NCBI RefSeq assembly: GCF_002368035.1
Contig: NZ_AP018222.1
Location: forward strand, 3,202,534-3,266,533
Reading direction: 5' to 3'
From: Nostoc linckia NIES-25
GTDB lineage: Bacteria > Cyanobacteriota > Cyanobacteriia > Cyanobacteriales > Nostocaceae
Length of the DNA stretch: 64,000 nucleotides
How positions within the stretch are numbered: the first letter of the stretch is position 1; every line of letters starts with the position of its first letter. Shown here in pieces: positions 16,916 to 24,589 of this stretch. Position numbers and translations under genes: made by a program. Below the pieces are notes generated by a model. That model had not been told where the DNA came from. It saw only the letters and a program-made list of their open reading frames with translations, and searched no databases.

Positions 16916-17875
16916 TTACCTTAAATTATTTAGGCTAAGAGCATTTTTACGTTCGCTTTCGATTTGTTTGACTAAATTACTTGGGAGTTGGGATTTTTTA
17001 GTCAATGCTTTGTCAAAATTAGCGATCGCTTCTTTAATCGCTTGCTGATTCTTTTCCTTTTCCCCCAGTCGTCTGAGAATTTGGGCTTTGAGATAGTAAA
17101 TTTCTGGATTCTCGCCTCCGCTTGCAATGGCGCGATCGACAGACTCTAGCGCCTGAGGATACCGTTTTAAATCGCGATAGGCAAGAGCAATACCCCGATG
17201 CACGAGATACTGAGGAGCCGCATTTTCTTGTAAGCGCCCAATTGCTCGATCTGGACTAGCGAAAGGTAAATTAACCGCCAACAACAAATCCATATAACCC
17301 TTGATTAAATTTAATTCTGGATCGTTGGCAGAAATCGCTTCGGCTTTGTCCAAATATTGATAAACTTGCCGCAACCGACCAAAAGCTTCTGGTACACCGT
17401 TGACTGTGCCTTCACGAATGAGAATTACAGAACCCTCTAAAAAATGACCAACAGCAGTGTATAGATTTCCACGCAATGGATCGGTATCAATCAACTTTTG
17501 TGCGCTTTCCAAGGTTTTCTGGCTGTAGGTGTTGAGTTTACCCCAATCCTTATTTCCGTATGCTAAAGACGCCTTCATCGCATAAGCTAGAGGTTCATTT
17601 GGCTCTTTGACTAGTGCTTGTTGGAGGTAACGTTCTGCTGCTGGATAATTGCCCTGTTGGAAAATTGCTTCAAAAGCTGCTTGAGTTTCGTCACCAATTG
17701 GATGGGGTTTCTCAGTCCGAAAGGGATCGCCAGCTAGCGAGGGATTTATCGAAAGATTAAGTGCGATTGCCCAAGGGGCAACGCCAAAGGCGAACGCTGC
17801 ACTAAAACCCAATTGAGCAAATTTAGTAAGTCTAGCAAACACGACCGATTGAGAACACGAAAACCTTTTAGCCAT
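16916..17875 (-). CDS. Exported tetratricopeptide-repeat protein
   Basis: A 319-residue protein from the ATG at 17875, which has a GAGGG ribosome-binding site just upstream (a GTG at 17887 is the alternative). The N-terminus has basic residues, then the hydrophobic segment FSAAFAFGVAPWAIALNLSI, a likely signal peptide ending near SLAGDP. The rest is helical with TPR-like units: AAFEAIFQQGNYPAAERYLQQALVKEPNEP, LVHRGIALAYRDLKRYPQALESVDRAI and IYYLKAQILRRLGE. It probably scaffolds a periplasmic or membrane complex; the partner is unknown. Confidence 0.75.
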   Translation of the reverse strand: MAKRFSCSQSVVFARLTKFAQLGFSAAFAFGVAPWAIALNLSINPSLAGDPFRTEKPHPIGDETQAAFEAIFQQGNYPAAERYLQQALVKEPNEPLAYAMKASLAYGNKDWGKLNTYSQKTLESAQKLIDTDPLRGNLYTAVGHFLEGSVILIREGTVNGVPEAFGRLRQVYQYLDKAEAISANDPELNLIKGYMDLLLAVNLPFASPDRAIGRLQENAAPQYLVHRGIALAYRDLKRYPQALESVDRAIASGGENPEIYYLKAQILRRLGEKEKNQQAIKEAIANFDKALTKKSQLPSNLVKQIESERKNALSLNNLR

Positions 17876-18192
17876 TTTAACCCTCACAATAATTGCAGTT
17901 GAAATAGTTGTATGTGTTACTTTGAATGCAAAAAATGGTTAATTTAAACTTGTGTCTGCTTCAGGCAAAATTTTTGATCGAGGTTGACTTGGGTAATTTT
18001 TTGATGTTCCCAGGCATGTTGTAGCCATTGTTTAAGGGTAACTCTGCCACAATGGAGAAAACTGGATAATTCTTGCTGCTAGATTAAGGTGTTAAAGCAA
18101 GTAATATTTTATGAATTTTTTTTTGCTGAATTTTCCAGCTGCTCTTGGTGTAGTTAATCAGTAATTCGCTGACTTTTTGGTAATCTTAACAA
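17876..18192. other. Divergent spacer between TPR protein and ABC ATPase
   Basis: Promoters of both genes must be here. On the minus strand an open stretch without a start (about 17944-18078) encodes a plausible-looking peptide ending HAWEHQKITQVNLDQKF...; it may be the relic of a small gene, but with no start codon and no known homolog I do not call it. Confidence 0.4.
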
Positions 18193-18867
18193 ATGCTCTA
18201 TCTCCGAAATCTAATTTATCACCCCACAGCGTGCCCAACAGCGATTCTCAAATCCATCGACTTAGAATTAGCACCCCAGCAGCTAGGTCTGATTATTGGC
18301 CCAAGTGGTTCGGGTAAAAGTACTTTACTAGAAATTTTATCTGGACTAGCTGAACCCACCTCTGGCGGACTTTTTTGGCGCGAACAAGAACTGATTCCCG
18401 AACAGCTGCAACAATTGGCTGGATTGGTATTTCAGTTTCCAGAGCGACATTTTTGCGGAAGTACGATTTTAGAAGAATTGCGTTTAGGACATCCTGAATT
18501 AGGGTCAGATCGAGTCAGACACGCCTTGAGTGAGGTCGGATTAGAACATTTATCGCTCTCCGCTGCCCCCCATGCTTTGAGTGGCGGTCAGCAGCGGCGT
18601 TTAGCTTTGGCAGTGCAATTAATTCGTCAGCCGAATGTACTGTTATTGGATGAACCAACTGCTGGTTTAGATTGGTCAATGCGGCGACAGCTGGTAAATT
18701 TATTAGCAAAACTCAAACAAGATTGGACATTGTTGGTAGTGACACACGATGCTGGAGATCTATTAGCGATCGCAGATCGTTGCTGGACACTCAACCACGG
18801 CGAACTAAAATCAGTTGACCCAAAAACATTAGAAGCCAAAGTTAAAGAACCTCTGCCGACAGTGTGA
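18193..18867 (+). CDS. ABC transporter ATP-binding protein, EcfA/CbiO-like
   Basis: A 224-residue stand-alone ATPase subunit. Walker A is IIGPSGSGKSTLLEILSG, the Q-loop is GLVFQFPERHFCGST, the signature is LSGGQQRRLALA, Walker B is VLLLDEPTAGLD and the switch His is in VVTHD. The FQFPE Q-loop and the RHFCGSTILEEL sequence resemble the energy-coupling-factor ATPases and their plastid relatives. No membrane subunit gene is adjacent, so the partner must be elsewhere. It lies upstream of rsmG with a repeat-filled 165-bp gap. Confidence 0.8.
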   Translation: MLYLRNLIYHPTACPTAILKSIDLELAPQQLGLIIGPSGSGKSTLLEILSGLAEPTSGGLFWREQELIPEQLQQLAGLVFQFPERHFCGSTILEELRLGHPELGSDRVRHALSEVGLEHLSLSAAPHALSGGQQRRLALAVQLIRQPNVLLLDEPTAGLDWSMRRQLVNLLAKLKQDWTLLVVTHDAGDLLAIADRCWTLNHGELKSVDPKTLEAKVKEPLPTV

Positions 18868-18895
18868 GTCGTCGGCGGTGACACAGTAGGGGAGG

Positions 18896-19030
18896 CAGGG
18901 GAAAAGGTTAAAGGGAAAAGGCAAAAGGAATAAATTTAATCTTTCCCCTTTTCCCCGGTTGGTGAGCTTGTCGAACCATACCCCTTTCTCTTTCCCCATG
19001 CCCCATGCCCAATGCCCCATGCCCAATAAC
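18896..19030. repeat. Second copy of the GGGAAAAGG / TTTTCCCC inverted repeat
   Basis: The purine arm (GGGGAAAAGGTTAAAGGGAA) is followed by AATAAATTTAATCTTTCCCC and by ATGCCC-type tandem units, matching the element at 16795-16915. Here it separates the ABC ATPase from rsmG, with an extra GGTTGGTGAGCTTGTCGAACC segment. Confidence 0.65.
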
Positions 19031-19032
19031 TA

Positions 19033-19770
19033 ATGACCAACTCATTGCCTGAAATGGCAGAAATTTGGCAACAAACTCTCAATTGGCAACCAAGTGTCCA
19101 ACAACAGATGCAATTTCAGAAACTTTATCAATTAATTCTGGAAGGTAACCGCCAATTAAATTTAACTCGCATCACCGACCCCCAAGAGTTTTGGGAAAAA
19201 CATCTTTGGGATTCACTGCGAGGAATTGCGCCAAAGGGAGAATTTATTTCGTCTCTCCAAGAGAGTGTATCTGTAATTGATATTGGTACGGGTGCAGGTT
19301 TTCCGGGTATTCCAGTGAAAATTGCTGCACCCAATTGCACAATTACTCTCATGGATTCAACCCGCAAAAAAATTACTTTTATCGAACAAACTTTAACTGA
19401 ACTTGACCTAATAAATGTTAAAACTCTCGTCGGCAGGGCTGAAGAAATTGGTCAGCAATGCGAACACCGACAAGCTTATGATATTGCCTTAATACGTGCT
19501 GTGGGGACAGCTTCTGTTTGTGCAGAGTATACACTACCATTGCTCAAACAGAAAGGTTTAGCCATAATTTATCGTGGTAATTGGACAGAAGATGAAACAA
19601 CAGCTTTGCAAAATGCTGTTAAACAATTGGGCGGCGTTATTGAAGCGATCGAAAAATTTACAACACCTTTGAGTGAAAGCATTCGCCACTGTGTGTATTT
19701 GCGTAAGGTAGCCACTACACCAGTTCAGTTTCCCCGTGCTACGGGTATACCTACTCAAAAGCCTCTTTGA
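19033..19770 (+). CDS. rsmG: 16S rRNA (guanine527-N7)-methyltransferase
   Basis: A 245-residue GidB/RsmG protein that methylates G527 of 16S rRNA with S-adenosylmethionine. The N-terminus has the family's NLTRITDPQEFWEKHLWDSL block, and the SAM-binding motif is VIDIGTGAGFPGIPVKIA, followed by LMDSTRKKITFIE and the RAVG motif (ALIRAVGTAS). Length is close to the usual 215-250. Its start at 19033 directly follows repeat DNA; the next Met is M11, so the reported start is best. Loss of this enzyme gives low-level streptomycin resistance in other bacteria. Confidence 0.93.
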   Translation: MTNSLPEMAEIWQQTLNWQPSVQQQMQFQKLYQLILEGNRQLNLTRITDPQEFWEKHLWDSLRGIAPKGEFISSLQESVSVIDIGTGAGFPGIPVKIAAPNCTITLMDSTRKKITFIEQTLTELDLINVKTLVGRAEEIGQQCEHRQAYDIALIRAVGTASVCAEYTLPLLKQKGLAIIYRGNWTEDETTALQNAVKQLGGVIEAIEKFTTPLSESIRHCVYLRKVATTPVQFPRATGIPTQKPL

Positions 19771-19831
19771 GTGCTATCAAATTGCCTAAAGCGTTAGTAT
19801 TCACTGGGAAATTTTTCGATGCACTACCTAG

Positions 19832-19905
19832 ATTTTAGATCCCCCTTAAAAAGGGGGGAACTAGAGTCTTTTGCCCCCTTTTTAAGGGGGTTGGGGGATC
19901 TAAAA
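19832..19905. repeat. TTTAGATCCCCC long hairpin repeat
   Basis: TTTTAGATCCCCCTTAAAAA is mirrored by TTTTTAAGGGGGTTGGGGGATCTAAAA with a short GAACTAGAGTC loop. A related palindrome sits inside the element at 57046-57192. Confidence 0.8.
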
Positions 19906-20029
19906 CCACGGTAAATTGAGTGTTTAAGCTTAAGTTGACACGTATGAGCAATGCTAAAGCCCCTACGACAGATGTGGTTTTTCAATCACCCATATTTGGT
20001 ATTTTCTGTCAATGCGTAAGTCCTAAAAT

Positions 20030-20226
20030 TAGCCCTTTCAAGGTGAGCAGATGTACTATCAAATTTTTCACGGCATTTCAGGCATCGCTTGGAATTGAAC
20101 AAAGAAATTCCGCATTAAACTCCAAATTTTTAGACTGTAAATTAAGCGATCACCTCAGCCAAAATAGCAAAATTGGCTTCAAATCTCATTTATTTCATAG
20201 TACAAACGTTCACCTTGAAAGGGCTA
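20030..20226. mobile_element. Miniature element with 28-bp imperfect ends and 10-bp target duplication
   Basis: Left end TAGCCCTTTCAAGGTGAGC... and right end ...GTTCACCTTGAAAGGGCTA are inverted copies (about 28 bp with a few mismatches). The 10 bp GTCCTAAAAT occur immediately outside each end (20020-20029 and 20227-20236), a perfect target-site duplication. At 197 bp it is non-autonomous; its transposase would be supplied by a full-length relative elsewhere. Confidence 0.85.
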
Positions 20227-20262
20227 GTCCTAAAATCAAGTAGCCTGTTTACCATCAAGTCA

Positions 20263-20452
20263 AAGCAGAAGCTTTTACAGGGAAGACGGAAACTCTTACA
20301 GCCTGCGCGATATACTCAAACGTCAAGGCAGAAAGTCTTACAAGGAAGGCGGAAACTCTTACAGGGAAGGCGGAAACTCTTACAGCCTGCGCGATATACT
20401 CAAACGTCAAGGCAGAAAGTCTTACAGGGCAGACAAAAGCTCTTGCAAGGAC
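20263..20452. repeat. Composite tandem repeat, 21-bp units with a longer insert
   Basis: A 21-bp unit of the form CGGAAACTCTTACAGGGAAG is present about seven times. Two of the units are followed by an identical insert GCCTGCGCGATATACTCAAA CGTCAAGG, so a larger unit of roughly 90 bp is also duplicated. Both strands stay open because the unit length is a multiple of three. Confidence 0.8.
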
Positions 20453-20598
20453 AGTGTAACGCACCAAATTCTTCAAAATGGCGCTACACACTTCAAGTTT
20501 CCCCTGCTCCCCCTGCCTCAAGAGACTCCCCTGCCTGCCTTAACAGATTAATTTCCTTAACTGAACGGTATTCGGTGGCGTCCAAGCTATTGGCAAGG

Positions 20599-20925
20599 CT
20601 ACGGTGTACACACAAGTCTTGAAATCCCATCTAAAACTTGGTTTCGTTGCCTAGCCCTAAAATTAACGTGAGTTCGACAGCTCTAAAAACCCCACTTCCA
20701 TTCCTCTCCCCCACAGGGAGAGAGGCTTTGAAACCCTAATTTTTTCGTTGGAAACTAAAAATATTTCTGCCCCTCTGCGCCTCCAAGAGGGGTTGGGGAG
20801 AGGTTCATCGAACTCACGTTAAAATTAGCGGGATAAATGGAGTTTCCAGTTGCCCAAAATTTGGGTATTTATGGGGTTAGAAGGGTTGGAACCTTTGCAG
20901 TCTATACTTGTGTGTTACGCGGTAG
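20599..20925. mobile_element. CTACGGTGTACACACAAGT element, interrupted
   Basis: Left end CTACGGTGTACACACAAGT and right end ACTTGTGTGTTACGCGGTAG are imperfect inverted repeats, 327 bp apart. The ends match those of the element at 51135-51422. A second element (20666-20819) is inserted within it. No target duplication can be seen at its borders. Confidence 0.6.
20666..20819. mobile_element. Nested miniature element with 8-bp target duplication
   Basis: Ends ACGTGAGTTCGA and TCGAACTCACGT are perfect 12-bp inverted repeats. TAAAATTA occurs immediately outside both ends (20658-20665 and 20820-20827), an 8-bp target-site duplication. Total 154 bp, no coding capacity, with C-rich and G-rich internal arms. 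Confidence 0.88.
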
Positions 20926-20976
20926 GTCGAGAAGGGGAGAAATAAAATCATTATTCTTTCTCCCCACCACCCCTAT

Positions 20977-21738
20977 CTAAGCAAATTTAAATTTTTTAGC
21001 GTCTCCGAAGCGCTTGTTAATCTCATCCCAATTAACAACGTTCCACCAAGCCTCTAAGTAATCGGCACGGCGGTTTTGGTAGTTGAGATAATATGCGTGT
21101 TCCCATACATCATTTCCCAATATGGGATATTTACCTTGGCTGAGGGGACTATCTTGATTAGCTGTAGAGGTTACTTGCAGCTTGCCATCTTTGTTACGCA
21201 CTAGCCAAACCCAACCACTACCAAAACGACCAGCACCAGCTTCGTTGAACTGTTTTTTGAAAGCTGCAAAACTACCAAAATTTTGATTAATAGCCGAAGC
21301 TATATCTCCTGTTGGTTCTCCACCACCTTTGGGTTTCATAATTTGCCAGAACATCGAATGGTTGACATGACCACCGCCATTGTTTTGTACTGTTTTGCGA
21401 ATATCTTGTGGTACTGTGTTAAGCCTTTGCAAAAGTTGTTCGACACTTTTACTTTTGAGTTCTGGATGTTTTTCTAATGCCGCATTCAAGTTTTTCACAT
21501 AAGTTGCGTGGTGTTTATCATGATGAAACTGCATTGTTTTGGCATCGATGTGTGGTTCCAGGGCTTCGTAGGCGTAAGGTAATGGTGGTAGTTGGATAGC
21601 TCCTGTTGTGTTTGGTGTTGTGTTGGGAGTTGGAGTGTTTTCTTGAGGAGAATTTTCTGCCAATGCACAAGCGTCTAACGCTAAAGCACCTGCACCTGCT
21701 GTGAGTAAAAACAAGAAATAACGTCGATTAACAGTCAT
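20977..21738 (-). CDS. sodA: Exported or membrane-anchored Mn-type superoxide dismutase
   Basis: A 253-residue Fe/Mn-family SOD that converts superoxide to oxygen and peroxide. Metal ligands are visible in FHHDKHHATY (His), GGGHVNHSMFW (His) and DVWEHAYYLNY (Asp and His). The last segment and AWWNVVNW are typical of Mn/Fe enzymes. The N-terminus is longer than in cytoplasmic SODs: NRRYFLFLLTAGAGALALDAC suggests a signal or membrane anchor with a twin-arginine pair and possibly lipidation at Cys24, then a Pro/Thr/Asn-rich linker (residues about 30-48). Membrane-bound Mn-SOD is known from Anabaena, which fits. Mn rather than Fe is inferred. Confidence 0.88.
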   Translation of the reverse strand: MTVNRRYFLFLLTAGAGALALDACALAENSPQENTPTPNTTPNTTGAIQLPPLPYAYEALEPHIDAKTMQFHHDKHHATYVKNLNAALEKHPELKSKSVEQLLQRLNTVPQDIRKTVQNNGGGHVNHSMFWQIMKPKGGGEPTGDIASAINQNFGSFAAFKKQFNEAGAGRFGSGWVWLVRNKDGKLQVTSTANQDSPLSQGKYPILGNDVWEHAYYLNYQNRRADYLEAWWNVVNWDEINKRFGDAKKFKFA

Positions 21739-21927
21739 ATACGTTTTTGCAGCGAATCCATGTCAATTACTTGGTCGTTTTTATTTTCTTAGATTCTGGT
21801 TGCAAAAAATTGGGGAGATGGGGAGATGGGGAGGTGGGGAGATGGGGAGGTGAGGAGAAAATAATTCTTCTTTCCCCCCATCTCCCCATCCCCTTATCTC
21901 CCCATCCTTTTCTCCATGCCCCATTAA

Positions 21928-23349
21928 TTAATCAAAATGCTGAATTATGGCATCGGCAAATTCAGAACATTTTAAGGGTTCAACTGGCGGTTCTAGCAAT
22001 CGTGCTAAATCATAAGTGACTTGAGAGTTGGCGATCGCATCTCCTAAACCTTTCTTAATTAGGTCTGCGGCTTCTTGCCAACCAAGATATTCCAACATCA
22101 TCACACCAGACAAAATCACTGAACCAGGGTTAATCTTATCTAACCCGGCGTGTTTGGGTGCGGTGCCGTGGGTGGCTTCAAATATGGCACTGCTATCGCC
22201 AATGTTGGCCCCTGGCCCCATTCCTAACCCGCCGACAATTGCTGCCGCAGCATCAGACAAGTAATCGCCGTTCAAGTTCATCGTCGCCAGAATCGAATAC
22301 TCATCGGGTCTGGTTTGGATTTGTTGAAAAATACTGTCAGCAATCCGGTCGTTCACCAAAATTTTATCTTTCCATTTGCCATCGCCGTGAGTTGCCCAAA
22401 TTGAGTTAAGAACTGTTTCAACTTCCTTGACAATTTGCGCTTTTTTCTCGTCGGTAAGAGCATCAAACCCCGGATCGATTTGGCGGGCATTTTCTTCTAA
22501 GGAAATATTGGGATTTTTTTCCTTGTTGCTCAAAATCCAAGATTCCCGTTCGGTGACAGTTTCTTGGCGAAACTCACTGGTTGCTAGTTCGTAACCCCAA
22601 TCGCGGAAAGCGCCTTCGGTGTATTTCATGATGTTGCCTTTATGCACCAAAGTCACTTGTTGCTTGTGTTTGGGCAATAGCAAGGCGTGTTTGATGGCAC
22701 GTCTTACTAGGCGCTGGGAACCAGTTTTACTGATGGGTTTAATGCCGATACCAGCATCGAGGGGAATTTGTTTTTTACCGTGTTCTGGGGTGGCGGGGAT
22801 GAGTTCCTCATTGAGAATTTTAATTAAGCGATCGCCAATTTCACTGCCTTGTCGCCACTCAATACCTAAATAAATATCTTCCGTATTCTCTCGATAAACA
22901 ATTACATCCAGTTTTTCTGGATTTTTGTGGGGTGAGGGCGTCCCTGCGTAGTAGCGGCAAGGACGCACGCAGGCATACAAGTCAAAGATTTGCCTTAGTG
23001 CCACATTTAAAGAACGAATTCCACCGCCAACTGGGGTAGTTAAAGGGCCTTTAATGGCTACACCATATTCTTCAATTGCCGTTAGAGTATCTTGAGGTAA
23101 ATACTGATAAGTACCGTATAAATCGCAAGCTTCATCCCCAGCGTAAACTTTGAACCAACTAATTTGACGCTGACCTTTGTATGCTTTAGCCACCGCAGCA
23201 TCTAGCACTTTTTGGGTAGCAGGCCAGATATCTATTCCCGTACCGTCGCCCCGAATAAAAGGGATAATTGGATTGTCTGGTACCACTGGTTCACCATTTT
23301 TGAAGGTGATTTTTGCTCCAGTTGTAGGGGGGGTAATCTTTTCGTACAT
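21928..23349 (-). CDS. icd: NADP-dependent isocitrate dehydrogenase
   Basis: A 473-residue enzyme that oxidises isocitrate to 2-oxoglutarate with NADP+. In cyanobacteria this supplies the carbon skeleton and the nitrogen-status signal for GS-GOGAT and NtcA. Family segments are IPFIRGDGTGIDIWPA, GPLTTPVGGGIRSLNV (with the substrate Ser), YRENTEDIYLGIEW, LVHKGNIMKYTEGAFRDWGYE, NLNGDYLSDAAAAIVGGLGMGPGANIG and ATHGTAPKHAG. About 45 residues near 265-325 are a loop characteristic of the cyanobacterial enzyme. Single gene on the minus strand, with a repeat-rich divergent spacer toward gun4. Confidence 0.96.
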   Translation of the reverse strand: MYEKITPPTTGAKITFKNGEPVVPDNPIIPFIRGDGTGIDIWPATQKVLDAAVAKAYKGQRQISWFKVYAGDEACDLYGTYQYLPQDTLTAIEEYGVAIKGPLTTPVGGGIRSLNVALRQIFDLYACVRPCRYYAGTPSPHKNPEKLDVIVYRENTEDIYLGIEWRQGSEIGDRLIKILNEELIPATPEHGKKQIPLDAGIGIKPISKTGSQRLVRRAIKHALLLPKHKQQVTLVHKGNIMKYTEGAFRDWGYELATSEFRQETVTERESWILSNKEKNPNISLEENARQIDPGFDALTDEKKAQIVKEVETVLNSIWATHGDGKWKDKILVNDRIADSIFQQIQTRPDEYSILATMNLNGDYLSDAAAAIVGGLGMGPGANIGDSSAIFEATHGTAPKHAGLDKINPGSVILSGVMMLEYLGWQEAADLIKKGLGDAIANSQVTYDLARLLEPPVEPLKCSEFADAIIQHFD

Positions 23350-23706
23350 ACTTTAAACACTCCTAGAAAATTGGTGTTGGGCATAGGGCATGGGAAGGGG
23401 ACAAGGGGACAAGGGGACAAGGGGACAAGGGGACAAGGGGAAAGACTTACTCTAACTTCTCCTCTGCCCCCCTGCCCCTCTGCTCCCCATCTCCCCATCT
23501 CCCTATCTCCCCAGTCCCCACCTGAAGCGCAGATTTTCCCCCTATTCCCTTGTACATTATTTGCGGATCGAGTGTGGGATTGGGTGAAGCGATCGCAATT
23601 TTGTACGATCAAAAATAGTAAACTACTTTTCGCTATCAGTGCTTCACCTAAAAGAATCCTCGATAGCTGACCGCTTTTTCACGCTAGAGCTAATACGAGT
23701 AATGGC
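23350..23706. repeat. Divergent spacer with decamer tandem repeat
   Basis: A 10-bp unit GGGGACAAGG is repeated about five times (about 23396-23446), followed by a pyrimidine-rich mirror made of CCCCATCTCC units to about 23520. Promoters of icd (minus) and gun4 (plus) must share this spacer. Open frames here on both strands are repeat-born. Confidence 0.75.
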
Positions 23707-24426
23707 ATGACAGACCCAATGATTTTATCAGGCCCCGCTACTGACATCGACTCCCTCCGACAACCATTAATCGCTGGGTCTATTCAAGTCCAACAACAAA
23801 CGATCTCACAGCTTGCACAGTTGGGCGATGGGGGATTAGATGTGTTGATGGAGTTTTTAATGAAACGACGTGACAATCCGCCGACTTGGATTGATGGCAA
23901 AGCATACCAAGTCCTTTACAAGTCTGATGCACCCCAAGCCAAAGAATTTCTGCTCTCTTGTTTTCCTGAGGGAATTGTACCTCTAAAATCAGAGTGCGGG
24001 ATTAATTACAATCCTTTGCAACAGCTACTCACACAGCAAGATTTCCAAGCCGCCGATCGCATGACCATCGAAAAAATGTGTGAAATCTCAGGTCCAACGG
24101 CTGTACAACGCAAATGGTTGTATTTTACTGAAGTAGAAAATTCCCCCGCCGTTGACTTACAAACTATTAACAATCTATGGCTAGTCCACTCCGAGGGGAA
24201 ATTTGGCTTTTCAGTACAGCGAGAAATTTGGTTGAGTTTGGGTAAAAACTGGGAGAATTTCTGGCCGAAAATTGGCTGGAAACAAGGTAATAATTGGACT
24301 CGCTATCCCCACGAATTTACCTGGGATTTGAGCGCCCCTAAAGGTCATTTACCCCTCTCTAATCAACTGCGGGGAGTGCGAGTTTTTGCTTCTTTATTAT
24401 CTCATCCTGCTTGGACACAGTTATGA
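23707..24426 (+). CDS. gun4: GUN4-domain tetrapyrrole regulator
   Basis: A 239-residue GUN4 protein that binds protoporphyrin/Mg-protoporphyrin and stimulates magnesium chelatase in chlorophyll synthesis. The N-terminal helical domain (residues about 1-85, HEAT-like: LRQPLIAGSIQVQQQTISQLAQLGDGGLDVLMEFL) precedes the GUN4 core, which contains YNPLQQLLTQQDFQAADRMT, LWLVHSEGKFGFSVQREIWLSLG, WPKIGWKQGNNWTRYPHEFTWDLSAPKGHLP and ends WTQL. Length and domain order match Synechocystis Sll0558, a stand-alone GUN4 without kinase domain. The start used has a second Met four codons on. Confidence 0.92.
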   Translation: MTDPMILSGPATDIDSLRQPLIAGSIQVQQQTISQLAQLGDGGLDVLMEFLMKRRDNPPTWIDGKAYQVLYKSDAPQAKEFLLSCFPEGIVPLKSECGINYNPLQQLLTQQDFQAADRMTIEKMCEISGPTAVQRKWLYFTEVENSPAVDLQTINNLWLVHSEGKFGFSVQREIWLSLGKNWENFWPKIGWKQGNNWTRYPHEFTWDLSAPKGHLPLSNQLRGVRVFASLLSHPAWTQL

Positions 24427-24589
24427 GTAGAGACGCGATTATACTCTTACGAGAAGACGCTCTTCGAGCGTCTACGCGTCTTTACAAGAGTTATGAGTTG
24501 AAGAGATTTTAAATTTAAAACTCAAAACTCAACACTTAAAATTTCTAACTCCTAACTCCTAACTCCTAACTATTAACTCTAATCTGATA
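24427..24589. repeat. Hairpin and AACTCCT repeats after gun4
   Basis: TAGAGACGCG (24425-24434) and CGCGTCTTTA (about 24474-24484) enclose an inner hairpin AGACGCTC/GAGCGTCT, giving a terminator-like structure after gun4. AACTCCTAACTCCTAACT heptamer units follow (24547-24570) up to the next gene. Confidence 0.6.

Larger units (their letters stand above)
19771..20976. other. 1.2-kb repeat island between rsmG and the SOD gene
   Basis: No credible gene. The stretch is a stack of non-coding elements: a GATCCCCC hairpin (19832-19905), an end of the AAGCTTAAGTTGACAC element (about 19920-19945), a miniature element with 10-bp target duplication (20030-20226), a composite tandem repeat (20263-20452), and a CTACGGTGTACACACAAGT element (20599-20925) that carries another miniature element inside it (20666-20819). 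Open frames at 19920-20243, 20173-20622 and 20255-20521 run through these repeats and are rejected. Confidence 0.8.

Noticed and set aside
17944..18079. Open minus-strand stretch encoding HAWEHQKITQVNLDQKF
   Set aside because: It looks protein-like but has no start codon in the 45-codon open stretch; perhaps a gene relic.
19920..20622. Open frames of 88-149 codons in the repeat island
   Set aside because: They run through a miniature element with target duplications and a tandem repeat, with no ribosome-binding site and no recognisable protein.
23212..23670. 152-codon plus-strand and 126-codon minus-strand frames near icd
   Set aside because: Both pass through GGGGACAAGG tandem repeats and the antisense of icd.
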